Source: JACZYA01 sp965247455
GTDB lineage: Bacteria > Acidobacteriota > Terriglobia > Acidiferrales > 2-02-FULL-67-57
DNA: 64,000 nucleotides
Reading direction: 5' to 3'
NCBI GenBank assembly: GCA_965247455.1
Contig: CBDFHE010000014.1
Coordinates: 1 to 64,000, forward strand
How positions within the stretch are numbered: position 1 is the first letter of the stretch; each line of letters starts with the position of its first letter. The position numbers and the translations under genes are program-made. Shown piece after piece: positions 36,585 through 48,906 of the stretch. The notes beneath the pieces were generated by a model, which searched no databases, was not told the origin of the DNA, and saw only the letters and a list, made by a program, of their open reading frames with translations.

Positions 36585-37300
36585 GGTTTTTGGGTGGGGC
36601 GGAGCAGGACTTCGCTGACGAAGCTCTGCGGCTCCTGTTCCAGCAGCCAGCCCACCACCCGGGCCACGTCAGCGGCTTGCAGCATTTTGTTCGGGTCCTT
36701 GCCCGCGTGGGGGGTGAATTCCGTGTGCACGCTGCCCGGACAGATAACGCTGACGCGGATGTGGTAGCGGCGCAGGTCTTCCGCCATGCAGTAGGTCAGT
36801 CCTTGCAAGCCCCACTTGGAGGCGCAGTAGGCGCTGCCGCCCGCAAAGGCATTTTTCCCCGCCAGCGAGCTGATGTTGATGATGTGGCCGCTCTGCTGCT
36901 GAATCATCTGCGGGATGACGGTTTTGGAACAGTAGAAGACGCCGCGCAGGTTAGTGTTCAGTTGCCGGTCCCAGTCCGACTCCGAGAGCCGGTGCACAGG
37001 AGCGTAGACGCCCACCCCGGCGTTGTTCACCAGCACGTCCACCCGCCCGCCCCAATCCAGCAACTCCTGGAAGGCAGTTTCGACTTGGCGGGCATCCTGT
37101 ACGTCGCAGGCCAGGGCCCGTACGGCGGGAACTGCGCCTTCGAGTTTGCGGGCGGCTTCCTGCAAGAGCTTTTGGTTGCGGGCCAGCAGGCCCAGGCGAT
37201 ACCCGCGCCGCCCCAGCTCTGCCGCCACCTGGACGCCGATGCCGCGGCTGGCCCCGGTGACGATGGCGACCGGAGATGAATTTCCCGACGATGCGCTCAT
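36581..37300 (-). CDS. short-chain dehydrogenase/reductase
   Basis: 239 residues from the ATG at 37300, which has GGAGGA at the right distance; the open frame runs further upstream but without SDR features. Cofactor motif TGASRGIG, NNAGVG, catalytic Ser in NISSLAG and the Tyr-x3-Lys of YCASKWG are present. Arg after the glycine motif region (LLARN) suggests NADPH preference. The substrate is unknown; it resembles YdfG-type or 3-ketoacyl reductase-like SDRs. It ends convergently against the HEAT-like gene with a 4-bp overlap. Confidence 0.9.
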   Translation of the reverse strand: MSASSGNSSPVAIVTGASRGIGVQVAAELGRRGYRLGLLARNQKLLQEAARKLEGAVPAVRALACDVQDARQVETAFQELLDWGGRVDVLVNNAGVGVYAPVHRLSESDWDRQLNTNLRGVFYCSKTVIPQMIQQQSGHIINISSLAGKNAFAGGSAYCASKWGLQGLTYCMAEDLRRYHIRVSVICPGSVHTEFTPHAGKDPNKMLQAADVARVVGWLLEQEPQSFVSEVLLRPTQKP

Positions 37301-37414
37301 GGAATCCTCCCGTGCGCTGGAAGCGGATTTCTCAGGTAACACTTTGCCCCCAAGCGTCATCTTACCAGTGAGGAGGGCGTGTGAGGAGGGGCCGCCGCGA
37401 GAGGAAACTAGCTC

Positions 37415-37443
37415 TTGCGCCCTGAGCGTGCGATGCTTATAAT
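37415..37443 (+). promoter_or_regulatory. promoter of the secreted TPR-like gene
   Basis: TTGCGC (37415-37420), 17-bp spacer, perfect TATAAT (37438-37443), 76 bp before the ATG at 37520. Confidence 0.65.
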
Positions 37444-37519
37444 CGCCCGCTGTGCTGGGCGAGAGATTCTCTCCCGGTTGGTCTGAAAGCATAGAGGGAC
37501 GCAAGGAGGCAGGAACGTA

Positions 37520-38836
37520 ATGATACGGCAACCAACCCTTCTCTCCACCCTGGCGGTTGTAGTTCTGTTGGCAGGAGGGGCCGGGCAGCTCTTCGCCCAG
37601 CAGGCCCCACCCTACGGGGTGGAGGAGTACAACGCCTACGTGGCCACCGCCCGCGCCCAGAATCCGGGCGAACAGTTGCAGGCCATTGAGTCTTTCCTGC
37701 AGAGGTATCCGCAATCGGTGTTGCGCGCATTTGTCTATCCGACCCAGGCCCAGGCCGCCTTTGGGCTGAAGAATTACAAGAAAGCGATGGAGGTCGTGGA
37801 CGCCTTCTGGGGATTGGATCGCGCGCAGGTTACAGAGACGTACAAGCAGTCCAAGTACAGCGACGCCCAGATCGAGAATTCTTATTTCATGACCCTGATT
37901 TTGTTCACCTACAGCTTCCTGCAAACGGTGAGCAACGGCACCGTGCCGCCGGGCGAATTGATGACTAGGGCCGCTGAGCGGGCCGGGGAGGGCCTACGAC
38001 TCCACGCACGCCTGTATGGCCCGGCCCAGCCCCCGGCCGATGCCGCAGCGCGGCAGCAATTCGAGCAGCAGAAGCAGCAGCAGGAAACCGCCTTCCACAG
38101 CGTGCTCTCGTTCGTCGCTTGGCGCAGCAAGGACTACACCCAGGCGGCGCGCGAGTACACCTACCTGGTGGAGAAGAACCCCAACGAGGCCGTGCCCAAT
38201 TACCGGCTGGGGTTGTCCCTGTTGCAGAAAGACTCCCCTGACTACTTGCATGGGTTCTGGCACGTGGCGCGGGCGATTGCGTTCAATGTGGGCCGCAAGG
38301 ACAACGTAAAAGAGTTTCTGACCAACCGCGTGGCGGCTTACCAACAGGCGGTGCCGTCCTGCATTGAGAGCGATGTGGACGCTCTTATTTCCCAATCTAC
38401 CCAGTCGGTGCATCCCCCGGCAGGCTGGTCGCTGGTGAGCGCCGATCAGGTGAACGCTGTCCGCCAGGACATGAGCGTCCGGCGCATTTTCGACGACTTG
38501 CAGGGCGGCGGTGAGGCCGGGCGCCTGATGTGGTTGGCAAGCTGCGGCACCGAAATTGGAGTGGGCGAAAACGCCCAGCCGCAAATGGCAGTGCTGCTGG
38601 TGGAAATCGCCCAGGCGGAGGAGAATCAGGTGACCCTCAAGGTCGCCGCCGGCCAGGAGGCCGCTGACTCCAAGACCCCCAACATGGAAGTAGTCTTGGA
38701 CGATCCCGCCGCCGCCAACGGTTTCAAAGCCGAAGATGTGGTGCGGATTGCCGGCCAACTGGACAACTACCGGAGCGGGCCTCCCTTCGTGCTTCGGCTC
38801 ACCAAGGGCAAGGTGAGGAAGACCGAGGAGGAATAA
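37520..38836 (+). CDS. secreted TPR-like protein of unknown function
   Basis: 438 residues. A signal peptide (LLSTLAVVVLLAGGAGQLFAQ) is followed by a helical region with tetratricopeptide character (YVATARAQNPGEQLQAIESFLQRYPQS, AAFGLKNYKKAMEVVDAF, YTYLVEKNPNEAVPNYRLGLSLL). A C-terminal beta-rich part of about 130 residues (LMWLASCGTEIGVGENAQPQMAVLLVE) follows. Probably periplasmic. I do not recognise a named family. A good promoter precedes it and a terminator follows, so it is likely monocistronic. Confidence 0.75.
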   Translation: MIRQPTLLSTLAVVVLLAGGAGQLFAQQAPPYGVEEYNAYVATARAQNPGEQLQAIESFLQRYPQSVLRAFVYPTQAQAAFGLKNYKKAMEVVDAFWGLDRAQVTETYKQSKYSDAQIENSYFMTLILFTYSFLQTVSNGTVPPGELMTRAAERAGEGLRLHARLYGPAQPPADAAARQQFEQQKQQQETAFHSVLSFVAWRSKDYTQAAREYTYLVEKNPNEAVPNYRLGLSLLQKDSPDYLHGFWHVARAIAFNVGRKDNVKEFLTNRVAAYQQAVPSCIESDVDALISQSTQSVHPPAGWSLVSADQVNAVRQDMSVRRIFDDLQGGGEAGRLMWLASCGTEIGVGENAQPQMAVLLVEIAQAEENQVTLKVAAGQEAADSKTPNMEVVLDDPAAANGFKAEDVVRIAGQLDNYRSGPPFVLRLTKGKVRKTEEE

Positions 38837-38894
38837 AGAGTAGTTCCGGGAAGCCAGCGAACCGAGTCCCCTCAGCTCGCTGTCGCCAGCGATT

Positions 38895-38928
38895 GCTCCT
38901 TCTCCCCGCCGGCGAGAGGGAGCTTTTT
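38895..38928 (+). terminator. rho-independent terminator
   Basis: A 10-bp stem (GCTCCTTCTC with GAGAGGGAGC, one G-T pair), a 9-nt loop and TTTTTCTTTT, 59 bp after the 37520 gene. Confidence 0.8.
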
Positions 38929-38952
38929 CTTTTGCGCTCGGGCCGGGTGGGC

Positions 38953-39171
38953 TTACCGGCGGCGATGGTTGCGGCTGAACTTATAGAGATCCATCTTCCG
39001 GCTCAAGGTATTGCGGTGGATGCCCAGGACTTTGGCGGTGCGGATTTGGTTTCCGCCGTGGCTATCGAGAGTTTTTCGAATGAACCGCTTTTCAAACTCC
39101 TGCAACGCTTCGTTCAGAAGAATCCCGCGTCCCACCAATTGATTGACCAGAGCCTCGAGTTGGTCTCTCAC
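38953..39171 (-). CDS. Fis-family helix-turn-helix protein
   Basis: 72 residues from a GTG at 39171 with GGGAGGGG 7 bp upstream; a longer frame would run into purC. After an N-terminal helix (LEALVNQLVGRGILLNEALQEFEKRFI) comes a Fis/NtrC C-terminal HTH_8 domain (LDSHGGNQIRTAKVLGIHRNTLSRKMDLY). It is a small DNA-binding protein made of only the output domain, 65 bp downstream of purC on the same strand. Targets unknown. Confidence 0.82.
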   Translation of the reverse strand: MRDQLEALVNQLVGRGILLNEALQEFEKRFIRKTLDSHGGNQIRTAKVLGIHRNTLSRKMDLYKFSRNHRRR

Positions 39172-39236
39172 GGTCGCCCCTCCCCTGAACCGCTTAGTGA
39201 ATTTCGCCCTTCTGCCCCCCTCGCAAATACTGCTAG

Positions 39237-40172
39237 CTATGCTCCTGCCGCCGGCGCGGGCAGCTCCCGGCCTGTCAACCGCCGGTAAGCTTCGCGGTAG
39301 CGCTCGCGGGTCGCCTCGATGATGTCCGAAGGTAAAGAAGGCGCCGGAGGCTGCTTGTTCCACCCGCTCTTCTCCAGGTAGTCTCGCACCAATTGTTTGT
39401 CGAAAGGCGGCTGCGGACGGCCGGGCTGATACCCATCGGCGGCCCAGAAGCGCGAGGAGTCGGGCGTCAGCACCTCGTCCACCAGCAGTAAGCGTTGGCT
39501 GTCCTCCGACCCCACTTCGTGGCCGAATTCAAACTTGGTGTCGGCCAGCAGCAGGCCCCGGCTGAGGGCGTAGTCGGCTGCTTTCCGGAAGATGCCGAGT
39601 GAAAGGGAGCGCAGCTCTTCGGCCAGTTCACCGCCCACCTGCTGCGCCATTTGGTCGAAGCTGATGTTCTGGTCGTGGCCGCTGGTGGCTTTGGTAGCCG
39701 GGGTGAAAATCGGTTCCGGCAATTGCTCGGACTCGCGCAGTCCCGCCGGCAGTCGCACGCCGCAGATGCGGCCCGTTTGGCGATACTCTTTCCAACCGGA
39801 GCCCGCCAGGTAGCCGCGCACCACGCATTCAATCGGAACCACCCGCGTGCGCCGTACCAGCATTGCCCGGCTTTCCAGTTGCGCGCGGTGGCGGCGGGCC
39901 GCCTGCGGGAACTCGTCCACGGTGGCGGTCAGGAAGTGGGTGGGCACCAGGTCGCGCAAAAACTCGAACCAGAACACGGAGAGCTGGGTCAGGACCCGGC
40001 CCTTGTCGGGAATCCCGGAAGGAAGCACCACGTCGAAGGCGGAAATGCGGTCGGTGGCGACAATCAGCAGGCGGTCGCCCAGGGCATAGAGGTCGCGGAC
40101 TTTGCCACGGGCGAACAGCTCGATCCCGGGCAACTCCGTCTTCAGCAATAAAGTGTGCAGTGTAACCTCCAC
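39237..40172 (-). CDS. purC: phosphoribosylaminoimidazole-succinocarboxamide synthase
   Basis: 311 residues from a GTG start. It joins CAIR and aspartate with ATP in purine synthesis. FARGKVRDLYALGDRLLIVATDRISAFDV and PIECVVRGYLAGSGWKEY are the two family signatures, and the LADTKFEFG and DEVLTPDSSRFW segments follow. The length matches the longer (yeast/actinobacterial-like) SAICAR synthases and not the 240-residue E. coli type. Confidence 0.95.
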   Translation of the reverse strand: MEVTLHTLLLKTELPGIELFARGKVRDLYALGDRLLIVATDRISAFDVVLPSGIPDKGRVLTQLSVFWFEFLRDLVPTHFLTATVDEFPQAARRHRAQLESRAMLVRRTRVVPIECVVRGYLAGSGWKEYRQTGRICGVRLPAGLRESEQLPEPIFTPATKATSGHDQNISFDQMAQQVGGELAEELRSLSLGIFRKAADYALSRGLLLADTKFEFGHEVGSEDSQRLLLVDEVLTPDSSRFWAADGYQPGRPQPPFDKQLVRDYLEKSGWNKQPPAPSLPSDIIEATRERYREAYRRLTGRELPAPAAGA

Positions 40173-40190
40173 GGTCGTGAGGACGGCGGC

Positions 40191-40218
40191 ATTCTAGTCA
40201 ACCGGGGAGGAAAGTCAA
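40191..40218 (-). promoter_or_regulatory. promoter of purC
   Basis: Minus strand: TTGACT (40213-40218), 16-bp spacer, TAGAAT (40191-40196), ending 18 bp before the GTG start, so the leader would be only about 12 nt. Confidence 0.65.
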
Positions 40219-40339
40219 TGGAAAGGAAAAGCGAAGGGAAAAACTTTGCACTCGCGCTCTGAAGCGTCTAGCAGATGGCTGAGAGCGTCTCCCGAGGGGT
40301 CATTCCGATGCCCCTTTCTGTCATTCCGAGCGCAGCCTG

Positions 40340-40431
40340 CCTACCTACCGCTTGCCCGCCGTGGCGGGCAGGCAGGCCCGAGGCGGGCTCCTCGGAGTGA
40401 CACCAGGGGAGGCTTTTTCAGCGACCGGCTA
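40340..40431. repeat. intergenic hairpin repeat (sister of 31549-31600)
   Basis: TTGCCCGCCGTGGCGGGCAG followed by GCAGGCCCGAGGCGGGC, TCCTCGGAGTGAC and GGCTTTTTC closely parallels the element at 31549-31625. The IS630 element inserted just after it. Confidence 0.6.
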
Positions 40432-41543
40432 GTGTACTGTCCCGGAAATATATGAGCAAAGTCGTTCGACCTTAGCGAGGATGGATTCGGCCGTGGCGGT
40501 CCAGACGAAAGGACTGGTGTTGGCGTTGTAATGTTCGACGAAGCGCTCGATGTTACGGACGAGAGCCTTGACGCTGGAGAAGAACCTCGGCAATGGCCTT
40601 CTGGGTAATGATGCCGACCAGCGTTCGACTTGGTCATAGGTTGGGGTGAAATGAACGTGGTAGCGGGGACGCCGAGCGAGCCAAGACTTTGGGATGTTTG
40701 TGAGTAGCGGTTATCGACGATGAGATGGACGTCTTTGCGGCACACTGCCGTCGATCTCAGGAAAGTGAGGAACTCCTGAGCGTCGCGGTTTACAGCGGGT
40801 GATGACTCTCCCGGTGGCCACATCGAGAGCCGCGAACAGAGTGGTCGTGCCGTGACGTTTGTAATCATGGGTGACGCCTTCGACGTAGCCGAGGCCCATG
40901 GGGAGAACGGGCTGAGTTCGCTGAAGAGCTTGAACCTGGGTCTTCTCATCGACCGAGAGCACCACGGCGTGGTCCGGGGGATTGAGGTAGAGACCGACGA
41001 TGTCGCGGACTTTCTCGACGAAGAACGGGTCGTTGGAAATCTTGAAATGCCGCTGGCGATGCGGCTGGACGCCGAACAGATCGAACCACCGCTGGACCGT
41101 GCTCTTTGAGACTCCCGTGTGTTCCGCCATGGAACGCACGCTCCAGTGCGAACGATCGGGAGGTTCGGTTTGCAGGGCCGTGTTGATGACTTCCGCAACA
41201 CGTTCATCCTCATGCGTGCGGGGGCGTCCGGGACGCAGTTCATCGTGTAGTCCGGGGATTCCATGTTCACGATAGCGCTTTCGCCACTTGCCCACGGTCG
41301 TATTGGTGACACCCAGACGCCGGGCCACGGTAGAGCCGGGAACGCCTTCGGCGCAGGCCAGCACAATCTGGGCCCTCAGCACCAGACTATGCGGCAAGGT
41401 TCGGGAGCGGGCGAGGCTCCCCAGTTCCGATTCCTCACTCTCACTGAGAGTGAGGGGAGTAACGGGGCGACCGCGTGGCATGGGCATACCTCCAGAGGCC
41501 AAAGGTTGCCCATTAATATATCGCTTATTTCCGGGACAGTACA

Positions 41544-41544
<1 letters not shown>
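40432..41544 (-). mobile_element. IS630-family insertion sequence
   Basis: 1113 bp bounded by perfect 19-bp inverted repeats, GTGTACTGTCCCGGAAATA at 40432-40450 and its complement at 41526-41544, and flanked on both sides by TA (40430-40431 and 41545-41546), the target duplication of IS630/Tc1-mariner elements. The right-hand TA plus the first G of the element spells the smc stop codon; the rejoined target would also read TAG there, so smc was not shortened. Confidence 0.93.
40441..41487 (-). pseudogene. IS630 transposase, frameshifted
   Basis: From ATG 41487 (GGAGGT upstream) the first ~225 residues are intact: an N-terminal HTH (VARRLGVTNTTVGKWRKRY), a winged HTH (MAEHTGVSKSTVQRWF) and the first catalytic Asp in VLSVDEKTQ. 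After about 40800 the frame breaks. The second catalytic motif (VHLIVDN) and the end (FVEHYNANTSPFVWTATAE) appear in other frames, and the Asn-Gln-Val-Glu region is damaged. The element cannot supply its own transposase. Confidence 0.88.
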
Positions 41545-45317
<3,773 letters not shown>

Positions 45318-45774
45318 GTGCGCCTCCCTGTCACCAAGTTCAGATGCAATCCGAGAGCGCAGAGGGTTGATCCCGGAGAACGTTTGGCAGGCCAAAATGG
45401 CTCCAGCCACAAGATGTAGGCGCTACGTTGCGGAACAGCGCAAATCCTAGCACAGCCCCAAGGGCTTGTAAAGAAAATGAGTGAAAAAGTGCGGCGCCTC
45501 TCTTGCGCACCCCGGCCTGTCCCGCTTCTCATTTCCACTTCCACCACAGTCCGGAAGAGGTGCCTGTCTGCCTGCCTACCGCAAGCAGGCTCAGGCAGGC
45601 TTGCCGAAGCGTACCTTGCCTTCATTGCTCGGTGTCTCCGTGCCTCTGTGGCAGGGAGTTTTGCACCAGTATTTGACCCTTTCAGAGAGTGTTAGCTAGA
45701 ATGGTTCGTTTGGCGTTGTTCGAGGAACCATTGCTGTAGGCTTTTGCTGTAGGCTTCGCGCTGGATTCAATTCG
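45318..45774. other. smc-cysS divergent spacer
   Basis: No gene beyond the leader of smc. It holds a second copy of the CCGGAAGAGGTGCCTGTCTG element (45548-45602; sister 34603-34657) with its GCAGGC palindromes. No confident promoter found. Confidence 0.5.
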
Positions 45775-47229
45775 ATGCTGCGCTTCTACAACACGCTCAG
45801 CGGCAAGCCGGAGGAGTTCCAGCCGCTCCAAGCCGGCCGCGTCCGCATGTACACCTGCGGGCCCACGGTCTATGACCACGCCCACATCGGCAACTTCCGC
45901 ACCTTTGTCTTTCAGGACATTCTCCGCCGCACCCTGCGCCTGTGCGGCTTCGAGCTCACCCACGTCATGAACATCACCGACGTGGACGACAAAATCATCC
46001 AGAAAGCCAACGCCGCCGGGGTCTCGATTCAGGAGATCGCCCGCAAGTACGAGCAGGTGCTGTTCGAGGATGCTGTACTGCTCAACATAGAGAAGCCGGG
46101 CAGGGTGGTGCGGGCCACCGAGCACATCCCGGAGATGATCGCGCTGGTCGCGCGGCTGGCGGAGAAGGGCTACACTTACACCAGCGAAGGCTCGATCTAC
46201 TTCCGCATCGCCAAGTTTCCCGACTACGGCCGGCTGGCCAAGCTCGACATGAAGGGCATCCGGCCCGGCGCCCGCGTCGAGGCCGATACCTATGAGAAAG
46301 CCGACCCACGCGACTTTGCCCTCTGGAAGGCTTCTAAGCCTGACGAACCCGTCTGGGAGGCGCCCTTCGGCGCAGGCCGCCCCGGCTGGCACCTGGAATG
46401 CTCCGCCATGTCGATGAAGTACCTGGGCGAGAGCTTCGATATCCACACCGGCGGCACCGACCTGGTTTTCCCCCACCACACCAACGAGATTGCCCAGAGC
46501 GAAGCCGCCACCGGCAAGCCCTTCGTGCGCTTCTGGCTGCACGCCGAGTTTCTCATCGTCGAGGGCGAGAAAATGTCGAAGTCGCTGGGGAACTTCTACA
46601 CCCTGCGCGACCTGCTGGCCAAAGGCCACAAGCCCTCCGCCATTCGCTACCTGCTCGCTTCCGTCCCCTACCGCCGCCAGCTCAACTTTACCTTCGACGG
46701 GCTGCATCAGGCGGCGCAGTCGGTGGAGCGTCTGCGCAATTTCCAGTTGCGGCTTCGGACGGAAAAATTCCCCCAGGGTCAGTCCGACGCCCTGCGGGAA
46801 CGCACCGAGCGCGCCCGGCAGGAGTTCGACGCCGGGCTGGACGACGACCTCAACACCGCCGTCGCCTTGGCCGCGATCTTCAACCTCGTCCGCGACGCCA
46901 ACACCGCCATGGACCGGGGCGAGTTCCGCCGCGGGGATGCGCCGGCGGTAGAAGCCTTGCTGGAGCGCTTCGACGGCATCTTTTCCGTCCTGGCCGACGA
47001 CGACCGCCAAAAACTGGCGGCTCTGAAGGACAAGTTGGAAGTTGCGGTTACCGTCCCAGTGGGGAACGGCTACTTGAGCGACTCCCAGGTGGACCGTCTG
47101 CTGGCCGAGCGCCGGCAGGCCCGCGCCTCCCGCGACTTTGCCCGCGCTGACCAGATTCGCCAGGAGTTGGCCAACGGTGGTATCATGGTCGAGGACACCC
47201 GCGACGGTGTTCGCTGGAAGCGGAAATGA
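45775..47229 (+). CDS. cysS: cysteinyl-tRNA synthetase
   Basis: 484 residues, class Ia. Zinc ligands are the Cys of YTCGPTVYD, WHLECSAM, the His of FPHHTNEIAQ and the nearby Glu. The HIGH motif is HAHIGN, the KMSKS motif is GEKMSKSLGN, and the C-terminal helical tRNA-binding domain ends in QIRQELANGGIMVEDTRDGVRWKRK. All catalytic elements are intact. The cognate tRNA-Cys gene lies about 3 kb downstream on the same strand. Confidence 0.97.
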   Translation: MLRFYNTLSGKPEEFQPLQAGRVRMYTCGPTVYDHAHIGNFRTFVFQDILRRTLRLCGFELTHVMNITDVDDKIIQKANAAGVSIQEIARKYEQVLFEDAVLLNIEKPGRVVRATEHIPEMIALVARLAEKGYTYTSEGSIYFRIAKFPDYGRLAKLDMKGIRPGARVEADTYEKADPRDFALWKASKPDEPVWEAPFGAGRPGWHLECSAMSMKYLGESFDIHTGGTDLVFPHHTNEIAQSEAATGKPFVRFWLHAEFLIVEGEKMSKSLGNFYTLRDLLAKGHKPSAIRYLLASVPYRRQLNFTFDGLHQAAQSVERLRNFQLRLRTEKFPQGQSDALRERTERARQEFDAGLDDDLNTAVALAAIFNLVRDANTAMDRGEFRRGDAPAVEALLERFDGIFSVLADDDRQKLAALKDKLEVAVTVPVGNGYLSDSQVDRLLAERRQARASRDFARADQIRQELANGGIMVEDTRDGVRWKRK

Positions 47230-47374
47230 GAACCTTCCACATAGGCGCGTTGCCCCGGCTTTGCCTTCCTGCCACTGCCCGCCCCGGTCTCTTCGGCGTG
47301 GACTAATCTTTCTCCTTTCAACCTGTTGCAGCTCGTCCCTGCGAGCAGATAGCAACCCAGAAAGGAGAAATCCG

Positions 47375-47675
47375 ATGAGCAAAACCGAATCGATCTTGGA
47401 AGCCAAGCTTCCGCAGTTGAAGACCCCCCTGCCGGGGCCCAATGCCCGGCGCATCATTGACGGTGATGCGCGCCTCATCTCCCCCTCCTACACCCGCAGC
47501 TACCCGCTGGTCATCCGCCGTGGGCGCGGCGGCCTTCGAGCGCGGCTTGCTGGTGCTGGGCTGCGGGGCCAACACCCTGCGGCTGGCTCCTCCGCTGGTC
47601 ATCGATCAGGAGCAAGCTGACTGCGCCTTGCGCATTCTGGACGAAGCCCTGACCGAGGTCGAAAAAAGAAGCTGA
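47375..47675 (+). pseudogene. class III aminotransferase (4-aminobutyrate/ornithine type), internal deletion
   Basis: It starts at an ATG with AAAGGAGAAA upstream and encodes an intact N-terminus (LPQLKTPLPGPNARRIIDGD, SPSYTRSYPLV). At about 47522 it switches, in the +1 frame, to the extreme C-terminus (AAFERGLLVLGCGANTLRLAPPLVID, then the last helix). Roughly 350 residues including the PLP lysine are missing. Both ends of the gene survive with the middle removed, so this is a deletion scar, not a working enzyme. Confidence 0.85.
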
Positions 47676-48334
47676 CGAGCGGTCGCCTAAGGCCGTATTG
47701 TTCTGGTCGGTGGCGATAGCGTCTGTGATTGCCTGCCGCAAGCGCGGGATATCGTCAGGACGGCAGGGGGCAAGCCCCTGCCCTACCTCCGGATGCTTCC
47801 GCTGCACGAGAAACAGGTAGGGCAAGGCCTTGTGCCTTGCCGAAGGAAAGCACACCATGGGGGAGGTCCTTCTCGAAAGGCCCGGGCTGGCGGGGCTCCG
47901 CTACCAGAATCTAATCGTCCGGAAGAGGTGCGGAGTCTATCCCCGTAGGGGGCACCCGCTTTTTCGTCAGGGCCCGTACGGGCCGTTATGCGTTACTCTC
48001 CAGGGAGCTTTTTGAAGCGATGTCGGGGCCGTGCTCGAGCACGGCCCCGGCGGAGCGAAGATCCCGCTTCAGCGGGAAGCCCTTGAGGTCCGCATTCGTG
48101 GTCTCTCCCAGCGGCCTGCCTGCGGTAGGCAGGCTGGGGCTCGTCCTGAAGGCTTCAGCCCGAGGCTTCTGCCCGAGGGCTCGCCCTGAAGGGCCGCTGG
48201 GCTGGACAGTAGTTGAGAATGGCGAGCATCAATCAGCTTTGGCATTTCGACTCCGGCAACCCTCCAACGTCCAACCCGGTGGCTCCTGCCACCGGGACTC
48301 CGGCACGGCTCCCCGCATTATGGAGGGAAGGGCA
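47676..48334. repeat. repeat-filled intergenic region
   Basis: No gene. Contains the inverted sister of the bipartite cassette (47761-47856), the GGAAGAGGTGCGGAGTCTAT element (47917-47959), GC palindromes (CCTGCCTGCGGTAGGCAGGC around 48115), and CCAACCCGGTGGCTCCTGCC around 48271 that recurs near 31480. Confidence 0.7.
47761..47856 (-). repeat. bipartite intergenic cassette, copy 2 (inverted)
   Basis: The 27-bp block is at 47761-47787 and the 41-bp block at 47816-47856, the reverse complement of copy 1 at 14829-14914, with a different 28-bp spacer. The outer blocks are conserved and the inside is not, as expected of a REP/BIME-like or MITE-like unit. Confidence 0.8.
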
Positions 48335-48802
48335 GTGAACCTCTTCGCCCGATTCATGTTTGGCTTGGTGAGCGTCCTGGCGGCGCGCCGGGGCTTGGGG
48401 CCGCAACAGGCCGAAACCGAGGCGGACGAACGCCGCCAGCGCCTCCGCACCGGCGTCCGGGCCGAAACCCTGGCTTACTGGTACCTGCGCCGCCAGGGGT
48501 ACATCATCGTCCGCCGCAACTTCCGCTCGCCGCATGGACGGGGGGAGATTGACCTAATCGGATGGGATGGCGACGTGCTCGCCTTTATCGAGGTAAAGGC
48601 GCGCACCACCGCCAGCGGTGGCCCGCCGGAGGCGGCGGTGAACCCCGGCAAGCAACACAAGCTGCGCGGCACCGCGCGCGAATACCTGATTCGGCATCGC
48701 CTGGGCGAAGTCCCCTACCGCTTAGACGTCCTGGCGCTGGAGGCCCGGCGCGGGTCGGCGCCCGTGGTCCGGCTGCACAAAGGCGCCTTCGGCGGCGGCT
48801 GA
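48335..48802 (+). CDS. yraN: UPF0102 (YraN-like) predicted endonuclease
   Basis: 155 residues from GTG 48335 with GGAGGGAAGG upstream (ATG 48320 is also possible). An N-terminal helical extension precedes the restriction-endonuclease-like core: GVRAETLAYWYLRRQGYIIVRRNFR, GEIDLIGWDGDVLAFIEVKART (Asp and Glu-x-Lys of the PD-(D/E)xK nuclease site) and KQHKLRGTAREYL. A conserved bacterial family of uncertain role, possibly Holliday-junction-like nucleases. Confidence 0.87.
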   Translation: MNLFARFMFGLVSVLAARRGLGPQQAETEADERRQRLRTGVRAETLAYWYLRRQGYIIVRRNFRSPHGRGEIDLIGWDGDVLAFIEVKARTTASGGPPEAAVNPGKQHKLRGTAREYLIRHRLGEVPYRLDVLALEARRGSAPVVRLHKGAFGGG

Positions 48803-48906
48803 GATCTGCCCGTGCGCAATCAACTCTTGGCAGGTGGAAGCGGATGTAGTATCTAATCCTTCGGTTTGGACGCGCCGATGATTGACTAGAGAGCAAGGAA
48901 CCTCAG

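Noticed and set aside
37301..37924. N-terminal extension of the SDR frame to 37924
   Set aside because: No SDR-like sequence before ATG 37300, which has its own GGAGGA ribosome site; the extension overlaps the secreted TPR-like gene.
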